Source: Xylocopa sonorina
Lineage: Eukaryota > Arthropoda > Insecta > Hymenoptera > Apidae
Direction: 5' to 3'
Length of the DNA stretch: 64,000 nucleotides
NCBI RefSeq assembly: GCF_050948175.1
Contig: NW_027490231.1
Coordinates: forward strand, 620,001-684,000
This document shows, piece after piece, positions 41,701 through 54,300 of this stretch (position 1 is the first letter of the stretch; the number at the start of each line of letters is the position of its first letter). The notes beneath the pieces are model-generated. The model was given only the letters and a program-made list of their open reading frames with translations. It ran no database searches and was not told the DNA's origin. The position numbers and the translations under genes were made by a program.

Positions 41701-44700
41701 GTAGACGAGGAATACATAACACTTCGCAAATCATATTACATCTTACCATGAAACATAGAAATGAGATGCGATATCGCGTTTTAAGAAGCATTAGAACACT
41801 ATTGCTACGATTGGTAGACATTTGCAGACGCTATTTCCTAGCAAAGAAGTGTCGCATTTACATACATTTGAATCGTAGACGAGGAATGCATAACACTTCG
41901 TAATGAATATTATATCTTACCATGAAACATAGAAATGAGATTCGATACCGCGTTTTAAGAAGCATTAGAAAGCTATTGCTACGATACGTAGACATCTGCA
42001 AACGCTATTTCCTAGCGAGGAAATATCGCATTCACATTCATTTGAAGTGTAGACGAGGAATACATGATACTTCGCAAATCACATTAAATCTTACCATGAA
42101 GCATAGAAATGAGATGCGATATCGCGGCTTAAGAAGCATTAGAACACTAATGCTACGATAGGTAGACATTTGCAAACGCTATTTCCTAGCAAAGAAGTGT
42201 CGCATTTACATTCATTTGAAGTGTAGACGAGGAATATATAAAACTTCGCAAATCATATTATATCTTACCATGAAACATAGAAATGAGATGCGATATCGCG
42301 TTTTAAGAAGCATTAGAAATCTATTGCTACGATACGTAGACATCTGCAAACGCTATTCCCTTGCAAGGTAGTGTCGCATTTACATTCATTTGAAGTGTAA
42401 ACGAGGAATACATGATACTTCGCAAATCATATTATATCTTACCATGAAACATAGAAATGAGATGCGATATCGTGTTTTAAGAAGCATTAGAACACTATTG
42501 CTACGATAGGTAGACATCTGAAGACGCTATTTCCTAGCAAGGAAGTGTCGCATTTACATTCATTTGAAGTGTAGACGAGGAATACATAACACTTCGCAAA
42601 TCATATTACATCTTACCATGAAACATAGAAATGAGATGCGACATCGCGTTTTATGAAGTTTTAGAACTCTATTGCTACGATACCTAGACATCTGCAGACG
42701 CTATTTCCTAGCAAGGAAGTGTCGCATTTACATTCATTTGAAGTGTAGACGAGGAATGCATGACACTTCGCAAATCATATTATATCTTACCATGAAACAT
42801 AGAAATGAAATGCGATATCGCGTTTTAAGAAGCATTAGAACACTATTGTTACGATACCTAGACAACTGCAGACGCTATTTCCTAGCAAGGAAGTGTCGCA
42901 TTTACATCCATTTGAATCGTAGACCTGGAATTCATAACACTTCGCAATGAATATTATATCTTATCATGAAACATAGATATGAGATGCAAAATCTCGTTTT
43001 AGGAAGCATTTGAACTCTATTGCTTCAATACGTAGACATCTGCAAACGCTATTTCCTTGCAAGGAAGTGTCGCATTTACATTCATTTGTAGTGTAGACGA
43101 GGAATACATGACACTTCGCAAATCATATTATATCTTGCCATGAAACATAAAAATGAGATTCGATATCGCGTTTTAAGTAGCATTAGAAAGCTATTGCTAC
43201 GATACGTAGACATCTGCAAACGCTATTTCCTAGCGAGGAAGTATCGCATTCACATTCATTTGAAGTATAGACGAGTAATACATAACACTTCGCAAATCAT
43301 ATTATATCATACCATGAAACATAGAAATGAGATGCGATATCGCGTTCTAAGAATCATAAGAACTCTATTGCTACGATACGTAGACATCTGCAAACGCTAT
43401 TTCCTTGCAAGGAAGTGTCGCATTTACATTCATTTGAAGTGTAGACGAGGAATACACAACACTTCGCAAATCATATTATATCTTACCGTGAAACATAGAA
43501 ATGAGATGCGATATCGCGTTTTAAGAATCATAAGAACTCTATTGCTACGATACGTAGACATCTGCAAACGCTATTTCCTTGCAAGGAAGTGTCGCATTTA
43601 CATTCATTTGAATCGTAGACGAGGAATGCATAACACTTCGCAATGAATATTATATCTTATCATGAAACATAGATATGAGATGCAATATCTCGTTTTAGGA
43701 AGCATTTGAACTCTATTGCTTCGATACGTAGACATTTGCAAACGCTATTTCCTAGCGAGGAAGTATCGCATTCACATTCATTTGAAGTATAGACGAGTAA
43801 TACATAACACTTCGCAAATCATGTTATATCTTACCATGAAACATAGAAATGAGATGCGATATCGCGTTTTAAGAATCATTTGAACTCTATTGCTTCGATA
43901 CGTAGACATCTACAAACGCTATTTCCTTGCAAGGAAGTGTCGCATTTACATTCATTTGAAGTGTAGACGAGGAATACATAACACTTCGCAAAACATATTA
44001 TATGTTACCATGAAACATAGAAATGAGATGCGATATCGCGTTTTAAGAAGCATTCGAACTCTATTGCTACGATACCTAGACATCTGCAGACGCTATTTCC
44101 TATCAAGGAAGTGTCGCATTTACATTCGTTTGAAATGTAGACGAGGAATACATGATACTTCGCAAATCATATTATATCATACCATGAAACATAGAAATGA
44201 GATGCGATATCGCGTTTTAAGAAGCATTAGAACTCTATTGCTACGATACCTAGACATCTGCAGATGCTATTTCCAAGCAAGGAAGTGTCGCATTTACATT
44301 CATTTGAAGTGTAAACGAGGAATACATGATACTTCGCAAATCATATTATATCTTACCATGAAACATAGAAATGAGATGAGATATCGTGTTTTAAGAAGCA
44401 TTAGAACACTATTGCTACGATAGGTAGACATCTGCAGACGCTATTTCCTAGCTAGGAAGTGTCGCATTTACATTCATTTGAAGTGTAGACGAGGAATACA
44501 TAACACTTCGCAAATCATATTACATCTTACCATGAAACATAGAAATTAGATGCGACATCGCGTTTTAAGAAGTTTTTGAACTCTATTGCTACGATACCTA
44601 GACATCTGCAGACGCTATTTCCTAGCAAGGAAGTGTCGCATTTACATTCATTTGAAGTGTAGACGAGGAATACATGACACTTCGCAAATCATATTATATC

Positions 44701-44880
44701 TTACCATGAAACATAGAAATGACATGCGATATCGCGTTTTAAGAAGCATTAGAACACTATTGTTACGATACCTAGACATCTGCAGACGCTACTTCCTAGC
44801 AAGGATGTGTCGCATTTACATTCATTTGAAGAGTAGACGAGGAATGCATAACACTTCGCAATGAATATTATATCTTATCA
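41701..44880 (+). repeat. Right-type island within the core/right transition
   Basis: Units switch to GAGGAATACAT(G/A)A and CGCAAATCATATT, with CTAGCGAGGAA(G/A)TATCGC (near 42,010, 43,231 and 43,750) and AAGAATCATAAGAAC (near 43,345 and 43,523). CCTAGACATCTGCAGACGC variants are frequent. These match the domain after 49.3 kb, and the first 1.2 kb is duplicated at 59.0-60.2 kb. Core-type sequence resumes at about 44.9 kb. Confidence 0.6.
41800..42965 (+). repeat. Long-range duplicated block, copy 1 (partner at 59,043-60,208)
   Basis: The same rare variants follow in the same order in both places: GCGAGGAAATATCGC, CACTAATGCTACGATAGG, TATATAAAACTTCGC, GCTATTCCCTTGCAAGG, ACATCTGAAGACGC, TTTATGAAGTTTTAG and GTAGACCTGGAAT. 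The offset is constant at 17,243 bp, which equals 99 monomers plus the net +17 bp of indels lying between. The flanks differ on both sides. Confidence 0.85.
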
Positions 44881-47800
44881 GGAAACATAGATATGAGATG
44901 CAATATCTCGTTTTAAGAAGCATTTGAACTCTATTGCTTCGATACGTAGACATCTGCAAACGCTATTTCCTTGCATGGTAGCGTCGTATTTACATTCATT
45001 TGAAGTGTAGACGAGGGATACATAACACTTTGCCAATCACATTATATCTTACCATTAAACATGGAAATGAGATGCGATTTCGCGGTTTAAGAAGCATTAG
45101 AAATCTATTGCTACGATAGGTAGACATCTGCAAACGCTATTTCCTAGCATAGAGGGGTCGCATTTACATTCATTTGAAGTGTAGACAAGGACTACATAAC
45201 ACTTCGCGTGTCATATTATATCTTACCATGAAACATAGAAATGAGATGCAATATCGCGTATTAAGAAGCATAAGAACTCTATTGCTACGATACGTAGACA
45301 TCTGCAAAGGCTATTTCCTTGGAAGGAAGTGTCGCATTTACATTCTTCTGAAGAGAATAAGAGGTATACATAACACTTTACAATGAATATTATATCCTAT
45401 CATGCAACATAGAAATGAGATACGATATCGCGTTTTAAGAAGCATTAGAACTCTATCCTTACGATACGTAAACATCTGCAAACGCTATTTCCTTGCATGG
45501 AAGTGCCGCATTTATATTCATTTGAAGTGTAGACGAGGAATACATAACACTTCGCCAGTCATATTATATCTTACCATTGAACATAGAAATGAGATGAAAT
45601 ATCCCGATTTAAGAAGCATTAGAACACTATTGCTACGATAGGTAGACATCTGCAAACGCTATTTCCTAGCAAGAAAGTGTCGCATTTACATTCATTTGAA
45701 GTGTAGACGAGAACTACATAACACTTCGCATGTCATATTATATCTTACCATGAAACATAGAAATGAGATGCGAAATCGCGTTTTAGGAAGCATTAGAACT
45801 CTATTGCTAAGATACGTAGACATCTGCAAACGCTATTTCCTAGCAAGGAAGTGTCGCATTTACATTCATTTGAAGTGCAGACGAGGAATATATAACATTT
45901 CGCAATGAATATTACATCTTATCATGAAACATAGAAATGAGATGCGATATCACGTTTTGAGAAGCATTTGAACTCTATTGCTTCGATACGTAGACATCTG
46001 CAAACGCTATTTCCTTGCAAGGAAGTGTCGCATTCACATTCATTTGAAGTGTAGACGGGGAATACATAACACTTCGCCAATCATATTATATCTTACCATG
46101 AAACATAGAAATGCGATACGATATCACGTTTTAAGAAGCATTAGAACCCTAGCCCTACGATACGTAGACATCTGCAAACGCTATTTCCTTGCAAGGAAGT
46201 GTCGCGTTTACATTCATTTGAAGTGCAGACGAGGAATACATAACACTTCGCAATGAATATTACATCTTATCATGAAACATAGAAATGAGATGCGATATCA
46301 CGTTTTAAGAAGCATTAGAACTCCATCCCTGCGATACGTAGACATCTGCAAACGCTATTACCTAGCAAGGAAGTGTCGCATTTACGTTCATTTGAAGTGT
46401 AGACGAGGACTACATAACACTTCGCAAATCATATTATATCTTACCATGAAACATAGGAATGAGATGCAATATCGCGTTTTAAGAAGCATAAGAACTCTAT
46501 TGCTACGATACGTAGACATCTGCAAACGCTATTTCCTTGCAAGGATGTGTCGCATTTACATTTATTTGAGGTGTAGACGAGGACTATATAACACCTCGCA
46601 AATCATATTATATCTTACCATGAAACATAGAAATGAGATGCGAAATCGCGTTTTAGGAAGCATTAGAACTCTATTGCTACGATACGTAGACGTCTGCAAA
46701 CGCTATTTCCTAGCAAGAAAGTGTCGCGTTTACATTCATTTGAAGTGTAGACGAGGACTATATAACACTTCGCAAATAATATTGTATCTTACCATGAAAC
46801 ATAGAAATGAGATGCGAAATCGCGTTTTAGGAAGCATTAGAACTCTATTGCTAAGATACGTAGACATCTGCAAACGCTATTTCCTAGCAAGGAAGTGTCG
46901 CATTTACATTCACTTGAAGTGCAGACGAGGAATATATAACATTTCGCAATGAATATTACATCTTATCATGAAACATAGAAATGAGATGCGATATCACGTT
47001 TTGAGAAGCATTTGAACTCTATTGCTTCGATACGTAGACATCTGCAAACGCTATTTCCTTGCAAGGAAGTGTCGCATTCACATTCATTTGAAGTGTAGAC
47101 GGGGAATACATAACACTTCGCCAATCATATTATATCTTACCATGAAACATAGAAATGCGATACGATATCACGTTTTAAGAAGCATTAGAACCCTAGCCCT
47201 ACGATACGTAGACATCTGCAAACGCTATTTCCTTGCAAGGAAGTGTCGCGTTTACATTCATTTGAAGTGCAGACGAGGAATACATAACACTTCGCAATGA
47301 ATATTACATCTTATCATGAAACATAGAAATGAGATGCGATATCACGTTTTAAGAAGCATTAGAACTCCATCCCTGCGATACGTAGACATCTGCAAACGCT
47401 ATTACCTAGCAAGGAAGTGTCGCATTTACGTTCATTTGAAGTGTAGACGAGGACTACATAACACTTCGCAAATCATATTATATCTTACCATGAAACATAG
47501 GAATGAGATGCAATATCGCGTTTTAAGAAGCATAAGAACTCTATTGCTACGATACGTAGACATCTGCAAACGCTATTTCCTTGCAAGGATGTGTCGCATT
47601 TACATTTATTTGAGGTGTAGACGAGGACTATATAACACCTCGCAAATCATATTATATCTTACCATGAAACATAGAAATGAGATGCGAAATCGCGTTTTAG
47701 GAAGCATTAGAACTCTACTGCTACGATACGTAGACGTCTGCAAACGCTATTTCCTAGCAAGAAAGTGTCGCGTTTACATTCATTTGAAGTGTAGACGAGA

Positions 47801-49285
47801 ACTACATAACACTTCGCATGTCATATTATATCTTACCATGAAACATAGAAATGAGATGCAATATCGCGTTTTAAGAAGCATAAGAACTCTATTGCTACGA
47901 TACGTAGACATCTGCAAACGCTATTTCCTTGCAAGGATGTGTCGCATTTACATTTATTTGAACTGTAGACGAGGACTATATAACACTTCGCAAATCATAT
48001 TATATCTTACCATGAAACATAGAAATGAGATGCGATATCTCGTTTTAAGAAGCATTTGAACTCTATTGCTTCGATACGTAGACATCTGCAAACGCTATTT
48101 CCTAGCACGGAAGTGTCGCATTTACATACATTTGAATCGTTGACGAGGAATACATAACATTTCGCAATGAATATTACATCTTATCATGAAACATAGATAT
48201 GAGATGCAATATCTCGTTTTAAGAAGCATATGAACTCTATCGCTTCGATACGTAGACATCTGCAAACGCTATTTCCTTGCATGGTAGCGTCGTATTTACA
48301 TTCATTTGAAGTGTAGACGAGGGATACATAACACTTTGCCAATCACATTATATCTTACCATTAAACATGGAAATGAGATGCGATTTCGCGGTTTAAGAAG
48401 CATTAGAAATCTATTGCTACGATAGGTAGACATCTGCAAACGCTATTTCCTAGCATAGAAGGGTCGCATTTACATTCATTTGAAGTGTAGACGAGGACTA
48501 CATAACACTTCGCGTGTCATATTATATCTTACCATGAAACATAGAAATGAGATGCAATATCGCGTATTAAGAAGCATAAGAACTCTATTGCTACGATACG
48601 TAGACATCTGCAAAGGCTATTTCCTTGGAAGGAAGTGTCGCATTTACATTCTTCTGAAGAGAATAAGAGGTATACATAACACTTTACAATGAATATTATA
48701 TCCTATCATGCAACATAGAAATGAGATACGATATCGCGTTTTAAGAAGCATTAGAACTCTATCCTTACGATACGTAAACATCTGCAAACGCTATTTCCTA
48801 GAAAGGAAGAGTCGCATTTACATTCATTTGAAGTGTAGACGAGGAATACATAACATTTCGCAATGAATATTACATCTTATCATGAAACATAGATATGAGA
48901 TGCAATATCTCGTTTTAAGAAGCATTTGAACTCTATCGCTTCGATACGTAGACATCTGCAAACGCTATTTCCTTGCATGGAAGTGTCGCATTTATATTCA
49001 TTTGAAGTGTAGACGAGGAATACATAACACTTCGTCAGTCATATTATATCTTACCATTGAACATAGAAATGAGATGAAATATCGCGGTTTAAGAAGCATT
49101 AGAACTCTATTGCTACGATAGGTAGACATCTGCAAACGCTATTTCCTAGCAAGAAAGTGTCGCATTTACATTCATTTGAAGTGTAGACGGAAACTACATA
49201 ACACTTCGCATGTCATATTATATCTTACCATGAAACATAGAAATGAGATGCAATATCGCGTTTTAAGAAGCATAAGAACTCTATT
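44881..49285 (+). repeat. Core-type segment, distal
   Basis: GAGGACTACATAAC and its GAGAACTACATAAC relatives return, together with two copies of the marker monomer (near 45,343 and 48,649) and a 6-mer tandem duplication. This segment repeats material also present at about 40.8-41.7 kb, so the right-type island before it looks inserted into, or exchanged with, a core-type array. Confidence 0.6.
45740..47798 (+). repeat. 6-mer (1,044-bp) tandem duplication
   Basis: About 45,740-46,754 and 46,784-47,798 match at offset 1,044 bp. Shared variants include GAAGTGTAGACGGGGAATAC, AACCCTAGCCCTACG, CATCCCTGCGATACG and CGCTATTACCTAGC. A few differences were seen, for example CTATTGCTAC versus CTACTGCTAC near 46,676/47,720. 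Part of the unit also occurs at about 41.28-41.70 kb. Confidence 0.85.
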
Positions 49286-51420
49286 GCTACGATACGTAGA
49301 CATCTGCAAACGCTATTTCCTAGCGAGGAAGTTTCGCATTCACATTCATTTGAAGTGTAGACGAGGAATACACAATACTTCGCAAATCATATTATATCTT
49401 ACCATGAAACATAGAAATGAGATGCGATAACGCGTTTTAAGAATCATAAGAACTCTATTGCTACGATACGTAGACATCTGCAAACGCTATTTCCTTGCAA
49501 GGAAGTGTCGCATTTACATTCATTTGAATCGTAGTCGAGGAATGCATAACACTTCGCAATGAATATTATATCTTATCAGGAAACATAGATATGAGATTGA
49601 ATATCTCGTTTTAAGAAGCATTTGAACTGTATTGCTTCGATACGTAGTCATCTGCAAACGCTAATTCCTAGCAAGGAAGTGTCGCATTTACATCCATTTG
49701 AATCGTAGACGAGGAATGCATAACACTTCGCAATGAATATTATGTCTTATCATGAAAGATAGATATGAGATGCAATATCTCGTTTTAGGAAGCATTTGAA
49801 CTCTATTGCTTCGATACGTAGACATCTGCAAACGCTATTTCCTTGCAAGGAAGAGTCGCATTTACATCCATTTGAATCGTAGACGAGGAATGCATAACAC
49901 TTCGCAATGAATATTATATCTTATCATGAAACATAGATATGAGATGCAATATATCGTTTTAGGAAGCATTTGAACTCTATTGCTTCGATACGTAGACATC
50001 TGCAAACGCTATTTCCTTGGAAGGAAGAGTCGCATTTACATTCATTTGGAGTGTAGACGAGGAATACATGATACTTCGCAAATCATATTATATCTTACCA
50101 TGAAACATAGAGATGAGATGCGATATCGCGTTTTAAGAAGCGTTTGAACCCTATTGCTTCGATACGTAGACATCTGCAAACGCTATTTCCTTGCAAAGAA
50201 GTGTCGCATTTGCATTCATTTGTAGTGTAGACGAGGAATACATGACACGTCGCAAATCATATTACATCTTATCATGAAACATAGAAATGAGATTCGATAT
50301 CGCGTTTTAAGTAGCATTAGAAAGCTATTGCTACGATACGTAGACATCTGCAAACGCTATTTCCTAGCGAGGAAGTTTCGCATTCACATTCATTTGAAGT
50401 GTAGACGAGGAATACACAATACTTCGCAAATCGTATTATATCTTACCATGAAACATAGAAATGAGATGCGATAACGCGTTTTAGGAATCATAAGAACTCT
50501 ATTGCTACGATACGTAGACATCTGCAAACGCTATTTCCTTGCAAGGAAGTGTCGCATTTACATTCATTTGAATCGTAGTCGAGGAATGCATAACACTTCG
50601 CAATGAATATTATATCTTATCAGGAAACATAGATATGAGATTGAATATCTCGTTTTGAGAAGCATTTGTACTGTATTGCTTCGATACATAGACATCTGCA
50701 AACGCTAATTCCTAGCAAGGAAGTGTCGCATTTTCATCCATTTGAATCGTAGACGAGGAATGCATAACACTTCGCAATGAATATTATATCTTATCATGAA
50801 AGATAGATATGAGATGCAATATCTCGTTTTAGGAAGCATTTGAACTCTATTGCTTCGATACCTAGACATCTGCAAACGCTATTTCCTTGCAAGGAAGAGT
50901 CGCATTTACATCCATTTGAACCGTAGACGTGGAATGCATAACACTTCGCAATGAATATTATATCTTATCATGAAACATAGATATGAGATGCAATATCTCG
51001 TTTTAGGAAGCATTTGAACTCTATTGCTTCGATACGTAGACATCTGCAAACGCTATTTCCTTGCAAGGAAGAGTCGCATTTACATTCATTTGGAGTGTAG
51101 ACGAGGAATACATGATACTTCGCAAATCATATTATATCTTACCATGAAACATAGAGATGAGATGCGATATCGCGTTTTAAGAAGCGTTTGAACTCTATTG
51201 CTTCGATACGTAGCCATCTGCAAACGCTATTTCCTTGCAAGGAAGTGTCGCATTTACATTCATTTGTAGTGTAGACGAGGAATACATGACACGTCGCAAA
51301 TCATATTATATCTTACCATGAAACATAGAAATGAGATTCGATATCGCGTTTTGAGTAGCATTAGAAAGCTGTTGCTACGATACGTAGACATCTGCAAACG
51401 CTATTTCCTAGCGAGGAAGT
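49286..51420 (+). repeat. 6-mer (1,044-bp) tandem duplication
   Basis: GCGAGGAAGTTTCGC, GATGCGATAACGCG, GAATCGTAGTCGAGG, GATTGAATATCTCG and CATTTGGAGTGTAG occur in order at 49.3-50.3 kb and again 1,044 bp later. The second copy lies inside the 4.0-kb duplicated unit, so a third copy is present at 54.3-55.4 kb. Confidence 0.8.
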
Positions 51421-54300
51421 ATCGCATTCACATTCATTTGATGTGTAGACGAGTAATACATAACACTTCGCAAATCATGTTATATCTCACCATGAAGCGT
51501 AGAAGTGAGATGCGATATCGCGTTTTAAGTGTCATATGAACTCTATTGCTACGATACGTAGACATCTGCAATCGCTATTTCCTTGCAAGGAAGTGTCGCA
51601 TTTACATTCATTTGAAGTGTAGACGAGGAATACATAACACTTAGCAAATCATATTATATCTTACCATGAAACATAGAAATGAGAGCGATATCGCGTTTTA
51701 AGAAGCATTAGAAATCTATTGCTACGATACGTAGACATCTGCAAACGCCATTTCCTAGAGAGGAAGTGTCGCATTCACATTCATTTGAAGTGTAGACGAG
51801 GAATACACAATACTTCGCAAATCATATTATATCTTACCATGAAACATAGAAATGAGATGCGATATCGCGTTTTAAGAATCATAAGAACTCTATTGCTACG
51901 ATACGTAGAAATCTGCAAACGCTATTTCCTTGCAAGGAAGTGTCGCATTTACATTCATTTGAAGTGTAGACGAGGAATACATAACACTTCGCAAATCATA
52001 TTATATCTTACCATGAATCATAGAAATGAGATGCGATATCGCGTTTTAAGAAGCATTAGAACTCTATTGCTACGATACGTAGAAATCTGCAAACGCTATT
52101 TCCTTGCAAGGAAGTGTCGCATTTACATTCATTTGAATCGTAGACGAGGAATGCATAACACTTCGCAATGAATATTATATCTTATCAGGAAACATAGATA
52201 TGTGAAGCAATATCTCGTTTTAAGAAGCATTTGAACTCTATTGCTTCGATACGTAGACATCTGCAAACGCTATTTCCTAGCAAGGAAGTGTCGCATTTAC
52301 ATTCATTTGAAGTGTAGGCGAGGAATACATAACACTTCGCAATGAATATTACATCCTATCATGAAACATAGAATTGAGAGGCGATATCTTGTTTTAGGAA
52401 ACATTTGAACTCTATTGCTTCGATACGTGGACATCTGCAAACGCTATCTCCTTGCAAGGAAGAGTCGCATTTACATTCACTTGAAGTGCAGGCGAGGAAT
52501 ACATGATACTTCGCAAATCATATTATATCTTACCATGAAACATAGAGATGAGATGCGATATCGCGTTTTAAGTAGCATTTGAACACTATTGCTTCGATAC
52601 GTAGACATCTGCAAACGCTATTTCCTAGCGAGGAAGTATCGCATTCACATTCATTTGAAGTGTAGACGAGTAATACATAACACTTCGCAAATCATGTTAT
52701 ATCTCACCATGAAGCATAGAAGTGAGATGCGATATCGCGTTTTAAGTATCATATGAACTCTATTGCTACGATACGTAGACATCTGCAAACGCTATTTCCT
52801 TGCAAGGAAGTGTCGCATTTACATTCATTTGAAGTGCAGACGAGGAATACATGATACTTCGCAAATCATATTATATCTTACCATGAAACGTAGAGATGAG
52901 ATGCGAAATCGCGTTTTAAGAAGCATTTGAACACTATTGCTTCGATACGTAGACATCTGCAAACGCTATTTCCTTGCAAGGAAGTGTCGCATTTACATTC
53001 ACTTGTAGTGTAGACGACGAATACATGACACTTCGCAAATCATATTATATCTTACCATGAAACATAGAAATGAGATGCGATATCGCGTTTCAAGAAGCAT
53101 TAGAACACTATTGTTACGATACCTAGACAACTGCAGACGCTATTTCCTAGCAAGGAAGTGTCGCATTTTCATTCATTTGAAGAGTAGACGAGGAATGCAT
53201 AACACTTCGCAATGAATATTATATCTTATCAGGAAACATAGATATGAGATGCAATATCTCGTTTTAAGAAGCATTTGAACTCAATTGCTTCGATACGTAG
53301 ACATCTGCAAACGCTATTTCCTAGCAAGGAAGTGTCGCATTTATATTCATTTGAAGTGTAGGCGAGGAATACATAACACTTCGCAATGAATATTACATCT
53401 ATCATGAAACATAGAATTGAGATGCGATATCTTGTTTTAAGAAGCATTTGAACTCTATTGCTTCGATACGTAGACATCTGCAAACGCTATTTCCTAGCAA
53501 GGAAGTGTCGCATTTACATCCATTTGAATCGTAGACGAGGAATGCATAACACTTCGCAATGAATATTATATCTTATCATGAAACATAGATATGAGATGCA
53601 ATATCTGGTTTTAGGAAGCATTTGAACTCTATTGCTTCGATACGTAGACATCTGCAAACGCTATTTCCTTGCAAGGAAGAGTGGCATTTACATTCATTTG
53701 AAGTGTGGACGAGGAATAAATGATACTTCGCAAATCATATTATATCTTACCATGAGACATAGAGATGAGATGCGATATCGCGTTCTAAGAATCATAAGAA
53801 CTCTATTGCTACGATACGTAGACATCTGCAAACGCTATTTCCTTGCAAGGAAGTGTCGCATTTACATTCATTTGAATCGTAGACGAGGAATGCATAACAC
53901 TTCGCAATGAATATTATATCTTATCAGGAAACATAGATATGTGAAGCAATATCTCGTTTTAAGAAGCATTTGAACTCTATTGCTTCGATACGTAGACATC
54001 TGCAAACGCTATTTCCTAGCAAGGAAGTGTCGCATTTACATTCATTTGAAGTGTAGGCGAGGAATACATAACACTTCGCAATGAATATTACATCCTATCA
54101 TGAAACATAGAATTGAGAGGCGATATCTTGTTTTAGGAAGCATTTGAACTCTATTGCTTCGATACGTGGACATCTGCAAACGCTATTTCCTTGCAAGGAA
54201 GAGTCGCATTTACATTCATTTGAAGTGTAGACGAGGAATACATGATACTTCGCAAATCATATTATATCTTACCATGAAACATAGAGATGAGATGCGATAT
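50301..54300 (+). repeat. 4.0-kb (23-mer) tandem duplication, copy 1
   Basis: From 50,301 this copy matches the one starting at 54,301 at an offset of exactly 4,000 bp (23 x 174 minus two shared-register deletions). The offset becomes 4,001 after a 1-bp deletion unique to this copy near 53,400 (ACATCTATCATG). The 1-bp loss in AATGAGAGCGATATC near 51,685 is present in both copies. About 15-20 single differences were noticed apart from one dense patch, so identity is high. Confidence 0.9.

Noticed and set aside
47316..48059. Longest open reading frame (247 codons) and the many similar shorter ones as protein genes
   Set aside because: All are the same satellite unit read in one frame, starting at arbitrary TTG or ATG codons with no promoter or unique sequence, and neighbouring units have fixed stops or frameshifts. 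They are by-products of a unit length divisible by three.
53395..53405. The 1-bp deletion near 53,400 as a biologically meaningful event
   Set aside because: It is absent from the matching position of the 4-kb duplicate (near 57,401) and could be either a young mutation or a sequencing error. I used it only to trace register.
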